Shown here one piece after another: positions 37,284 through 46,909 of a stretch of DNA of 64,000 nt (position 1 is the first letter of the stretch; each line of letters opens with the position of its first letter). The stretch comes from Cladopsammia gracilis (taxonomy: Eukaryota > Cnidaria > Anthozoa > Scleractinia > Dendrophylliidae). The stretch lies in contig JAJGOT010000136.1 in assembly GCA_022457155.1 (NCBI GenBank), positions 62,001 to 126,000 of the forward strand, read 5' to 3'. Made by a program: the position numbers and the translations under genes. The notes beneath the pieces are model-generated. The model did not search any database. It was given only the letters and a program-made list of their open reading frames with translations, and was not told the origin of the DNA.

Positions 37284-37537
37284 CAGGGTCGTAACGAGGT
37301 ATATTTTTTCATCGCTGATCCCGTATTTTTACGCAAATTTTAAATCCCTGATCCCAAAAGTGATGAAAATTTTGATCCCTGATCCGACAAAATTTTGTTT
37401 GCCTGATCCTTGAGTTAATGGAAAACACGCTGATCCCGATCCCGAGGGCGGTGATCCCGGATCCGAGGCTGTGATCCCTGATCCCACCCTTTTTTAGGTC
37501 TTTGATCCCTGATCCCATATACCTCGTTACGACCCTG
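37284..37537. mobile_element. TIR element CAGGGTCGTAACGAGG with 6-bp TSD
   Basis: Inverted ends CAGGGTCGTAACGAGGTATA / TATACCTCGTTACGACCCTG with exact 6-bp duplications TAATGA at 37278-37283 and 37538-37543. The interior carries about ten degenerate copies of TGATCCC. Confidence 0.8.
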
Positions 37538-37928
37538 TAATGAAGAAATCAAGTACTTTTCAAGGACCTTAACCAAATTCAAGGACTTTTCAAGACGACT
37601 GCTAAAATTCAAGACCTTTACAAGATTGTACGAACCATGAGTCGTGGGTTGTGTACAGAAAGTTGACAGTCGCGGGTCCTGGGGAACGTAGTTGAAGATT
37701 GAAGCAGAAATGTAAGACAACATTAACTTAGCACTGCTCTATAGATACAGTAAATAAGCACTCAGTTTATTCGTTACACTGAATACAAAAATTATCAATA
37801 TTAAAATGAATGTGCTGAAAATGCTATAAAAAGAATGCTGAGAATTAATTAAGATAAAAAAAAACATTTTGGGAATTTGCTGTGTTCTCTGGAAGGTTAT
37901 TGTACTGAAAATACATTTGCATTATTAA

Positions 37929-38152
37929 AGAGGCAGTAGCACGAGGTTCCACCCGCGGAACTGTTCACTATTCTTGCACCGAAATTTTGGACATATCACT
38001 GTTAAAAGTGATTTTTTCTTTCTTCCGGCTATCAAAACGGATTTTTTGATTCAATAAATACCTCCACTTCTCGACGGCCTTTTTGAATTTGCCGAATCAA
38101 ACTTGAAAACGTCGGCCCAGTTTTCAAGGTTCGCCCTCATGATACTGCCCCT
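37929..38152. mobile_element. 224-bp MITE with TTAA target duplication
   Basis: Ends AGAGGCAGTAGCACGAGG and CATGATACTGCCCCT, flanked by TTAA at 37925-37928 and 38153-38156. The interior matches, in reverse, the end of the larger element at 56328-58077. TTAA duplication fits piggyBac-type or Kolobok-type mobilisation. Confidence 0.85.
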
Positions 38153-38268
38153 TTAAGGATTCACGCTATTGTTGTATTCCTCACTGCTCAAAGCCTGATT
38201 TTCACTAGCCACAAAAGTGTAAGCATAAGTACATGCTGCGTCAAGTGAAAAGTATTTTGACATTAGCA

Positions 38269-38554
38269 TAGAGCAGTTTTCAATTGAGTGTGGTAAAACC
38301 AAAACCAAAGTAATTACTCTGACCAATCACAGCAGTCGTAAACAATCCAATGAACCAATCAGAGCTCGAAGCAATTACATGTCGGCGGCGCCAAGCGCGG
38401 GAAAACGCGTGCGAGCAAGTCACGATTGGTTTTGGTTTTACTTCTGATTGGTCGAGAAAGTGGCGCGAGATTTTTTAGCCCATCACAAAGCGTAGCAATG
38501 CAAAACCAAAGAAATTGTGTAATTACTTTCGACACTCAATTGACAACCGCTCTA
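38269..38554. mobile_element. MITE with TAGAGCAGTTTTCAATTGAG ends, second copy
   Basis: Reverse-orientation relative of 6111-6379, sharing both ends and interior (GATTGGTCGAGAAAGTGGCG and its context). No matching target duplication is visible here (ACATTAGCA against AGATTGATC). Confidence 0.8.
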
Positions 38555-38559
38555 AGATT

Positions 38560-38750
38560 GATCCTTATGCTTATGCTTGCGCTCATGCTTATGCTTATGT
38601 CGGGCCCGGTTTCACTGGACATAAGCGCTGTTATCCTTCCGCTTATGCGTATGCTTATGCTTATGTCGGCCCCGTTTTCGCTGGACATAAGCGCTGTTAT
38701 GTTTCCGCTTATGCTTATGTCGCTGGTGAAAACCAGGCTTAGTATACGAC
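38560..38750. repeat. degenerate CTTATG repeat block
   Basis: Two imperfect units of GCTTATGTCGG, then TTTTCnCTGGACATAAGCGCT, with runs of CTTATG between them. Frames crossing it encode Met-Leu or Tyr-Ala repeats and are not genes. Confidence 0.6.
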
Positions 38751-39185
38751 CTTCGTTTTCACTCAAACGATACTAACTAATGGACTTATCTTATCTCTCT
38801 ACATCTCAAAAGCATCAGCCTTAGTAGAAGCTAAACACCGCAAAGTTCCTAAAGTAGCCAGCTTTGTTTAAAGTTTTTGTTCCCCGTAATAACGACCTGG
38901 CCCCGAAAGTAGCAAGCCTCAGAGGAGCGCTAATTCTGAAAGTAACGAGGGTCTTTACTTTCGCAACTTTATACGGTAGTTCCAAAATGGCTGACCACAT
39001 CACTTTCTCCTGACCTTTGGTCGCTTAATATATACAGGTTTTTACGAAAAGAAAATTTCTATTTTAGTCTTGTGGAATATTTCACATTATGTCACTATAG
39101 ACACTATAGGCAGATCGTGACATCTAGATGATCTAGATGATTAAATTTTTCTAATAATTTCAAATTCTTTCGCACAACGATAACG

Positions 39186-41885
39186 TCAGTCTAATGGAAT
39201 GTCATCAAACCTTTCTGGCTTAGTTTGCCTCGATTCTAGCTTGTAGTACGTCCTAGAAAGAAACTGCCTTCCCGCACCAACTGGCATTATGTGGCTCACG
39301 TCGAAAGGATCTTCAACAGTAGGATTAAGCAACCTTCCTATTAGAGCTTCTTCATTTCCGGCTGCAAAGTCGTCTTGTTTCAACAAATACTTGTTCAATT
39401 CAATTACACCCCGAATGCCAAGAAGAACACGGCGTCTCATGTTTGGTTCATTGCTGAACCACACCTTGCAGCAGACCACAAGCCAACTACTGTCAAACAT
39501 TTTAGCGAACTTATCAACCTGGATGTTAAAGTTTCTTTTCATTTCTCTGAGATCGTCCACCAAGGATCTTTCCTGAGCGTCGAGAGATTCGATCTGTCTG
39601 TTGCTTTCATCTTCTTCGAAAGCTATATCGGTCAACTCTTTGCTTATGGCGAGGAAACTTTCTTTCAGATCATGGTACTGGTAACTTGTCATTGAATATC
39701 CTTGACGAGTGACTCCCATCTGCTCCCTTTGGGTGTTATTGCTGCCTACGGTTGGAGGTTTTTTTATCTGCCCATATTTTTGCATTTTCTTTTCTGCTGT
39801 TTGAGGTTCGGCAGATGGTGTTAGCTCGTTGCTTGGAACACATTGCTCCTTTTTTACTTGTCTTTTATCTCCGCCTGTTTTGGTCTGGATCAACTTCTTT
39901 GCAAATCGCACGGGATTGTCCTTGATCTGCCCCACTTTATCCGCCAATGATTCAAGAATCTCAGGGCTTTCAATGTAATCAGAGCAAAACAGGTTGTATG
40001 ATCTCACAAAGAAATGTCGCAAATCCTTCTTTCTGAGAGCTTCCAAAAGGTTCGCGAGGAGCTTCATCATGCACTCGGCTCTGTTACTTTCGGTCCACAT
40101 CTCGGCACCAGTTTCTTCAATCGTTTGTAGAAGAATATTCTTCAAATGAAATGTCACCAAACTCTTTGGCTCAGTGGAAAGATAGGCTCGATGATATTTC
40201 TTCAGGCCACGGTAACACTCGCGCTGTATTTCGTTCATCTCTTGGCTTAACAAGTACTCTGCATTTGCAAAAGATAATCTGAAGTCGCATTCGGGATAGC
40301 CACCGTTCTTTGGCGGCTTCACCACGAAGTGGAATCCCTCCTGAATCACTCTGTCCACTACAAAATGTGGAGGCCATTTACGCTCTCTTTCGATCCATTC
40401 CCGTGCAACTTCGGGCCATCCTCGGGATTTTAAGGCAGGGACATAGTCAATTCCGCATACTACTTTGTGAAGTTTCGCTTTCTTGGGGTCTTTGAATTGT
40501 GTTTCCTGTAGGGAATCTTCGACTATCCCGGTCAGATCCCTTGACCAGCGGTTAAGTATAACTATACTTTCTTCTAGTTGCTTCGCTTCATCTTCCTGAT
40601 AACCATCTATGTTACGCTGTTGTCCTTTAGAGACAAACCTTTCTTTCGTTCCTAAGTGGTGCTCGTCTACTTTTGAATCATTTTGATTTTCTAATTCTTG
40701 TTGAGCGGCCTGTCCGTCCCGTGTTTTTTCGCTTCTGTTGTTCAAATCTTCGCCTATCTCAGTTACTCGTATACCCACGCTTTTTTCGGCTGGAAATTGA
40801 TAAGAATTCTCCGGTGGATTCCTCGTTGTTGATTTGCTTGAAATAGAGGTCCAGTCTCTAGCAAATCGCTGTATGTCATCACAGTTTTGTGGCCGTGGTA
40901 CATTCCTATACGTTAACGTCCGCTGCGAGCACTTTTCTTTGCCCCTTTTGTTTCTTTGCGCGACATGTCGCTGATTATAAACAAGTTCTTCATCTGACCA
41001 ATTTTCCATCTCTTCTGTGCCTCCAGGCTGCGATGGACTTTCTATTTCGCTAATTCGGGTTTTGAGGTCACCATACCAAAAACTCTTCTGAAAAAATTCA
41101 CGAAATATTCCAGGAACAATGTTTGCGCCATGTTCATTCCAAGACAATTCTAAATCGCTTGCAAAGTCCGAAAGTTCGTTTGCAGCTTCGGTGTATGCCC
41201 TAACTAAGTCAATTTCTCTAGCAGCGAGGAAGCGATGGGCGAACCACTCCCATGAATTTGGGTCTAAATTAGCCACATTTTGGGGATCTTTCAGCATTTC
41301 CATATCTTCTACAGTAGTAACAAACGACTTTTCAACGTTTATGGTTACAGCTGGACTGGTAGTGTTGTTCTTCAAGTGGTGAAAGGTTTGATGAAACGAG
41401 GAGGCCTCATTACGTGACATTAACTCAGTTGCGTAACTAAGAAAATTGACGAGAGAAAACGCTGAACTCCCATAAATCACAGGATGGAAATTTTTTAATG
41501 CTCCAGTAGCCACGTATTCTGTGTCTTCCACAAGGCAGGACTTTAGCACGGGGTGATGTGTTCCTTTGATTCTGACGTGCATTGGATTCTCGGGTAAATA
41601 TTCGATCATTTCCTCGTGGATTATCAAATTGTCGGAATTCGGAAAGATCACGATATCCACATCTCCTAAATCATTTGGTTGTGTGCATTTTAAATCTTCA
41701 GCCGCGCTTCCATATGCTCGAAACATGATGCCAGGGCTGTTCAAATCTGAGATCTGCTGTAAAAGGTGGAACAAGACATCTTCGTTGTATGCCTTCAATT
41801 CTTTATCCATATTTCCTGGCTCTCCGATAGACCTCAAAAGGAAATTTAGTTCCTTGTTTTTCGGGTCTTCTCCTATTGCAGCCAT
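39186..41885 (-). CDS. cGAS-like receptor / MAB21-fold nucleotidyltransferase, copy D
   Basis: Intronless, 899 residues from MAAIGEDP at 41885. GS is at residues 59-60, D75/D77 form the DVD pair, and D480 lies in GIDYVPALKSRGWP. The MAB21 half reads VAREWIERERKWP, ECDFRLSFANAEYLLSQE, YLSTEPKSLVTFHLKNILLQ and LRHFFVRSYNLF. The core insert runs from TSPAVTINV (about 177-184) to D480, with SWEWFAHRF at about 211-219 and a charged linker after it. The C-terminal extension ends FDDIPLD. It is closest to copy B (shared NENWSDEE/IENWSDKE and SQPGG/SQPEG type stretches in the linker), and the two also share upstream DNA, so they are a recent duplicate pair. It looks catalytically competent. Cyclic-nucleotide product, ligand and STING coupling are inference from the cGAS-like receptor family. 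Confidence 0.85.
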   Translation of the reverse strand: MAAIGEDPKNKELNFLLRSIGEPGNMDKELKAYNEDVLFHLLQQISDLNSPGIMFRAYGSAAEDLKCTQPNDLGDVDIVIFPNSDNLIIHEEMIEYLPENPMHVRIKGTHHPVLKSCLVEDTEYVATGALKNFHPVIYGSSAFSLVNFLSYATELMSRNEASSFHQTFHHLKNNTTSPAVTINVEKSFVTTVEDMEMLKDPQNVANLDPNSWEWFAHRFLAAREIDLVRAYTEAANELSDFASDLELSWNEHGANIVPGIFREFFQKSFWYGDLKTRISEIESPSQPGGTEEMENWSDEELVYNQRHVAQRNKRGKEKCSQRTLTYRNVPRPQNCDDIQRFARDWTSISSKSTTRNPPENSYQFPAEKSVGIRVTEIGEDLNNRSEKTRDGQAAQQELENQNDSKVDEHHLGTKERFVSKGQQRNIDGYQEDEAKQLEESIVILNRWSRDLTGIVEDSLQETQFKDPKKAKLHKVVCGIDYVPALKSRGWPEVAREWIERERKWPPHFVVDRVIQEGFHFVVKPPKNGGYPECDFRLSFANAEYLLSQEMNEIQRECYRGLKKYHRAYLSTEPKSLVTFHLKNILLQTIEETGAEMWTESNRAECMMKLLANLLEALRKKDLRHFFVRSYNLFCSDYIESPEILESLADKVGQIKDNPVRFAKKLIQTKTGGDKRQVKKEQCVPSNELTPSAEPQTAEKKMQKYGQIKKPPTVGSNNTQREQMGVTRQGYSMTSYQYHDLKESFLAISKELTDIAFEEDESNRQIESLDAQERSLVDDLREMKRNFNIQVDKFAKMFDSSWLVVCCKVWFSNEPNMRRRVLLGIRGVIELNKYLLKQDDFAAGNEEALIGRLLNPTVEDPFDVSHIMPVGAGRQFLSRTYYKLESRQTKPERFDDIPLD

Positions 41886-41945
41886 AACTACACAATTTAA
41901 ATGATCCTCAGGCGTGAATTGAATGAGATTTATACCAATGTGATA

Positions 41946-41955
41946 TTTCGTTTTT
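41946..41955 (-). promoter_or_regulatory. upstream element of copy D (near-ISRE)
   Basis: Coding strand AAAAACGAAA, one mismatch from GAAANNGAAA, about 65 bp before the start, inside the conserved upstream block followed by CGAGACTATACTTAGAG on the plus strand. A second block is near 42095 (GTCGGTTTCCAAAGCTATAT). Confidence 0.3.
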
Positions 41956-42159
41956 CGAGACTATACTTAGAGTATTACAAAGTGATCGGCCGGTTAAGCC
42001 AAAAATCCAATGCTGACATGTTTACAAAATATAATGTTTTCTGGTGTAACAGGTTTAAGTATGCGTCCAAAATGGAAAATTTGTAAAACATTTTACCGTC
42101 GGTTTCCAAAGCTATATTAAGACTATTATCAAATGCTTGGCCCTGAAACATCGGGTATT

Positions 42160-42900
42160 AGATTAAAGTGCTGCTACGACGAAAATTTTTCTTTTTCTTT
42201 TCGACTTCTTTTTACTTCAATTCATTCGATGGATTCTGATAGTTACACAAATCGCTATAATTTAGAGCGATGTAAGCTAATTGAGCCTGGAACTAGCTGG
42301 CTAAAAACCGTCAAAACCCGTCCGCCATTACTCATTTCCCAAAACTTAAGCCTGTAATTATTCTAGAAAGAGGTTTCACGTGCGAGTACTTGCATGTTTA
42401 CAAAAACATTGCTAAAAATTCAAATTTATCGGGAAAATGCGGAAATTTAAAACATTTTTTGCTGGAGTTGTAAAATATGACATAAGTAAACATTTTGCTG
42501 CTTTTAGTAGCGTTTTATATGTTATATCAACGAAAAAGGTGAAAAGCATGCATTTGTATTCAAAAATGGCTTTACCTCCTCGTGCTACTTATGACGTCAT
42601 TTCTCAAAGATGAGCAAACAGCTACTGAAGGCGGCATGTGCTAACAATAAACTGTAAAATGTACATCCGAGGGTTAAATTAATTTTTATCCACAAAATGT
42701 TTTTGCTATCAGCCTAGGACTGCTTCGTACCCAGACGTCTCTTTGCCAAAAAGCAATGGGCGCGCAAGGGAGGAAGGGAACGCGAAAGAGCCTCTTTCTG
42801 CTTCCCGTGGGCCCTCGCGGTTCGCGCTCATGACCAGTCGCTTCGCGCCTTTGCGCTCGTCACGCGAAACGCCTGAGGAGGAGGCTGAGCCTAGGATATT
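42160..42900. other. intergenic, GC-rich repeat near the end
   Basis: No gene recognised. At 42715-42898 there is a GC-rich palindromic repeat (AGCCTAGGACTGCTTCG ... GCTGAGCCTAGGAT). Confidence 0.45.
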
Positions 42901-42957
42901 TAACAACTATTCACCTCAGTGTAGGTGGGTAGTGGTGGATATTTACCGAGCCGCTTT

Positions 42958-43138
42958 TAGTATATACTGAAACAGGGAGATAATATAACGAAAATGATGC
43001 TTTTAACTCATTTATTCCTGTCAACGATTACAATTTTCGGGCGCAAATTGCTGGGAGGTGAATAGCACTTGCTATTCCGAGTTTCAGTAGCCAATCAGAG
43101 CGCGCCAACAATGCTATCCACTGTTTCAGTATATGCTA
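42958..43138. mobile_element. MITE with TATATACTGAAACAG ends, second copy
   Basis: Reverse-orientation relative of 2101-2282, ends TAGTATATACTGAAACAG / CTGTTTCAGTATATGCTA. A half-copy of the AACAACTATTCACC hairpin sits just to its left (42903-42945), as beside the first copy. Confidence 0.8.
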
Positions 43139-43139
43139 A

Positions 43140-43404
43140 GGGACGGACCATTTAATTTTTGTGGGGGGGGGGGGGGGGGGGGGGTGTTGGGCAATTACGA
43201 AAAAAAAATTCCTGCAGAATAAATTTAAGAGAAAAAAAATTCGTGCACAAGAAAGCACGTGAAAAAAAAAATTCAAGCATTAAGGGAAAAAAAATTTTTT
43301 GCAAATAGTGATGCTGGAAAAAAATTCATGCTCAGAAGAAATTGCCCAACCCCTCCCCCCCCCCCCCCCCCCCCCACACACACAAAAATTAAATGGTCCG
43401 TCCC
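43140..43404. mobile_element. TIR element GGGACGGACCATTTAATTTT with poly(G)/poly(C) arms
   Basis: Inverted ends GGGACGGACCATTTAATTTT / AAAATTAAATGGTCCGTCCC flanked by TAA on both sides (43137-43139 and 43405-43407). This suggests a 3-bp TWA-type duplication as in PIF/Harbinger elements. Homopolymer G and C runs of about 16-20 sit just inside the ends. Confidence 0.75.
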
Positions 43405-43409
43405 TAAAT

Positions 43410-44560
43410 ATATATACATATCAGGAATGGTACACTTAGGAGACAGTTTTAGTGGTAGCAGTAATGAACTATGTATTTTTAAAATTCCAAATGTCATGGA
43501 TCTCATTGTTGATTGGCCAAGAATTTGATAAGACTCCTAATCAACCAAAGACATATTCTAGCTCATTCTACGAAATCAAAATATTAAGTTTGGATTTTCA
43601 ACGTAATGGGAGAAGATTTGGAAACCCAGGAAGTAAACGTCGGTTAACTTTAAGTCTCTGACAGAGTCGCGATTTTGTAGTTCAGTTAGTTGCTGACTAT
43701 CCCAAAGAACACGGTAATAATCGAAGTGTGGTTCGATTAGCCCTCTATATACACCTAATTGAAGAAACGTTGGCTCGTGAAAAGCATGAACCATGAACGA
43801 TGAGACCGAATGGGATTCTGGGTAGGCAGCATTGGTAAGCATAGTAATATTCCATTTCTTGATAATCAAGATGTTTTCTTGTTTGAGACATTTTAGAGCA
43901 TGATTTATGCATCGTGTGTTAATATTATGTGTATTCTGTCACAAACGAAGATTAATTTACCCAACTTCCCCAGTAAGCCTTTGGGTCGCATCGTTCATGG
44001 TTTATGCTTTTCACCCGACAACGTTTCTTCAATTTGGTGTATTTAAATTGCAGTATTCATGGCAACAAACAACCTGCGCCGTGTTTCTATGAGTATATCC
44101 AGGAGCTTGCTTTAAGCTTGCTATATTATCTTGGAATGAGAAGAAAAATCGCCAAAAATAATGAACGCCAAGAAATATGAACTAAAGAGACAAAATGACG
44201 GCAAAATAGCTCAAAGTCACTTCATCAGAATGATAATTTTGATTTCTTGACCGCCTGTCACGAAATCAAATTTGATGAACTGTTATCCACTTCCATCCTT
44301 GTAATCGCGGCTGGGATTTAAAGCGCCTCGGCTCGTTGGTTATTTATCATTTCATATCCCGTACGCCCTCGCGGAATAATGATTAAATAGTGCAAAGATA
44401 GTCACTGAAACTGAAATTTAAGTGGGTCCTTTTAAGTAGATGAGTGTTATTCTAGTCTGTGCTTTGCGCTTTCTTGACAATGTTTACAGTAAATAGGGTT
44501 TAAATATTAGGGTTGGCCAGATTAAAATTGGTTTGGACCGCAGTTTTGTTAAACACCGTC
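43410..44560. other. intergenic, no gene seen
   Basis: No domain recognised. A duplicated, inverted motif about GTTCATGGTTnATGCTTTTCAC appears at about 43770-43800 and 43990-44020. Confidence 0.4.
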
Positions 44561-44574
44561 TAAACTTCATTTAA

Positions 44575-45235
44575 GGTGGCTCCATATTGTTCAGCCCTCT
44601 CCTCTTTTGCATTCCATTACAGCTAGCCTGATGGTGTGGCTAAAAATCTTTTACTTGAAACCAGTACATCTTTTATCAGTCAACAAAGTGGTATCCAAAC
44701 AACGTCATCATTCGTTGCCATGGCAATGCGAAAAGAGGTAAAAAATACGTTACTTTGGACCATTTGAGGCTAATAACTTATAAACTACACATTGAAAGTT
44801 TTTGTTTTCGATATATTTTTGTTTAATTGGCAAGAGAAACATTTGAACAATTTTTTAAAAAATTCTGTACATAGAGTTCAGAGCTACCTTAAATTTATGT
44901 AAAAATGAGATATCTCTGAATTCTATGTACAGATTTTTTTCAAAATTGGCACAAATGTTTGTTATGTTTATAAGACGAAAATATGTAAAAATCAAAAAAT
45001 TTCACCGGGCAGTTTTGAAGTTATTAGCCTCAAAAGGTTGAAAGTGAGGTCTTTTTGGCCTCTTTTTACGTTGCCATGGTAACAAATTTTGATGTCGTAG
45101 CCGCCTAAATTTGTTCATTGGTTAAGTGTTTCCAAACCTGTACTAAACGTTTTCTCTTAACTTTACTGGTGTAGCTATGACTGAATACCATAGATGTATC
45201 ATGATGTGAATGTAAGGAAACTGTAAGAAGCCACC
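44575..45235. mobile_element. TTAA-flanked foldback element GGTGGCT...AGCCACC
   Basis: Flanked by TTAA (44571-44574 and 45236-45239). The terminal GGTGGC/GCCACC is followed by long imperfect inner arms (GTTGCCATGG, GAGGCTAATAACTT, ATTCTGTACATAGA and complements), giving a 660-bp hairpin. No coding capacity. Confidence 0.75.
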
Positions 45236-45509
45236 TTAAATAACTAGCCCAGTAAGTCTGCTAATTCTGTGTATGTTTTGCCGAATAGCTACCACATGGT
45301 AAGCTATCCAGCATAATCAGTAAAATAATGTTGGGAATGTCTTACATTGATCTGCAAGGAGGAAATTTTTGAAAATATATTTGTTTTTCTTTCAGCCAGT
45401 CAAGCTAAGTATGACATACATTGCACATTAATTGAATTATGGAGGTTTATAATTTATTCATCTACTAGTAGAAAATAACTGTATCCGGAACACTTCGAAT
45501 TTGTAAAGA

Positions 45510-46228
45510 TAGCTTCGACGGAAGATGTCGAAATGCAGGACCTACACTCAATCTTTAAGGAACTAGGAGAGGCACGGCGAGAAACAGAAATATTTTAGGA
45601 ATTTATTTAATTATTCAGGCATGAAGTTACACACTTTACAGTCCCAGATAATTTCGAAGACACTGGCTGAGGCCCCGTCCACACGTATCCGGATATTTTT
45701 GAATCCGCAACTTTTTTGTTGCGGATTGGCCTTCCGTCCACACGTATCCGGCGAATTCGGGCAAATACGATTCGAATACGCTACGTGTGGACGCGAATAT
45801 TTTTTAATCCGTAACAAAAAAGTTGCGGATTCAAAAATATCCGGATACGTGTGGACGGGGCCTGAGAATCGCTGTACGGCTCAATTTTATGGAAGCGCGG
45901 GTGAAAATTTCCCCAATGCTACGAAGTGCCGTGTTTGAAGCTGATTTTTGATATTGTGTTCTCGTGACCTCAGATGACTGGACTGTTTGTGGTGAACTGA
46001 TCGATTATTTTTCTGGGACCCCACTGCACGTCAGAATCAAAGGTGCCGATTATCCCGCGTTACCTTCCTGTCATGTGGAAAGCACTGAATACGTGGCCAC
46101 TTCGGCATCGAAGAACTTCCATCCTGGTATTTACGGAAAGTTAGGATATTTTCTCTCTTACGTGTTTTGTGTTTGCCCACTAATACAAGAGATTAACAGT
46201 CAGTCAAAGCAACGCCGTTTCGGTGTAT
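45510..46228 (+). pseudogene. decayed cGAS-like gene remnant
   Basis: Three colinear pieces of the family's N-terminus on the plus strand: EDVEMQDLHSIFKELGE (about 45523-45573), then FYGSAGENF around the GS motif (about 45886-45912), then GELIDYFSGTPLHVRIKGAD to SASKNFHPGIYGKL (about 45991-46143). The DVD pair region is missing and a MITE (45670-45863) interrupts it. Orientation is opposite to copies A-D. Confidence 0.8.
45670..45863. mobile_element. MITE AGGCCCCGTCCACACGTATC inserted in the pseudogene
   Basis: Near-perfect inverted arms (GGCCCCGTCCACACGTATCC, ATATTTTTGAATCCGCAACT and complements) of 194 bp, with TGA on both sides consistent with a 3-bp duplication. It lies between the N-terminal and GS-motif pieces of the remnant. 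Confidence 0.85.
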
Positions 46229-46586
46229 AATAAAAATTAATTTTTATTAGCTCAGTACAGTATGCTTGTTTTCATAAACTTCTTTGTTTGATTTAGACAT
46301 TTTTTTTTCTAAGCATGAAATAATCGGTTTTGCCAGTAGCTCGCTCTCTCCTTGTAGGACTGCAGTGTGAATGGCTTCTTCACTCTCTACAAAGTTCACA
46401 TTTTGGTTAAAATTGGGAAGATCAGGAATTTACTCTAGATAAATGTATAATTTGTGAATAGCACGTCTGTATTTTTCGCTTCAAATCAAAGCTCACTATT
46501 TTAAAAAAATGTATATATACTATATAAAGAAAGTAAACAAACATCGTCCTTCGAAGATGCCATGCGATATCACTTCTCACGTGTGC

Positions 46587-46776
46587 AATAGGCCATTTGC
46601 ACGATGGCGTCATTTGACTACAACTACCAGAATTCATTTCGTTTTTCCTTTCTTATTTAAATTTTGCAATCCCAGTGCGGTTTAAATAACAATAGCCCTA
46701 ATTTGCACTACAAAACAAAAAACTGAAGGATTCTGGTAGTTGTAGTCATATGACGTCATCGTGCAAATGGCCAATT
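46587..46776. mobile_element. MITE with GGCCATTTGCACGATG ends, second copy
   Basis: Same element and orientation as 4081-4270, with only a few differences across about 185 bp. Confidence 0.8.
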
Positions 46777-46909
46777 CCACGCTAAATACCCTGGCTTCGT
46801 TAGACAATGACAATGCGAGTTTTCTTTGACGTATGCGATTTTAACCCTTAACGCTTTAAATCGCAATGGTGATTATCATCAAATTTCTCCTTGTAATATC
46901 AATGCTTAA

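Larger units (their letters stand above)
35062..37830. repeat. duplicated intergenic block (pair of 4640-5560) with insertions
   Basis: Starts with ggtttcgaagactatatttt and continues colinear in patches with 4640-5560. It is expanded by later insertions, including the hairpin at 36700-36967 and the TGATCCC element at 37284. No gene found in it. Confidence 0.6.

Noticed and set aside
38426..38776. Met/Leu-rich frame across the CTTATG repeats as a membrane protein
   Set aside because: Product of a degenerate hexamer repeat and a neighbouring MITE; both strands are open.
46247..46429. Minus-strand open stretch of 61 codons (AIHTAVLQGESELLAKPI part) as a last exon
   Set aside because: Coding-like composition and a nearby AATAAA, but no recognised family, no start and no partner exon found.
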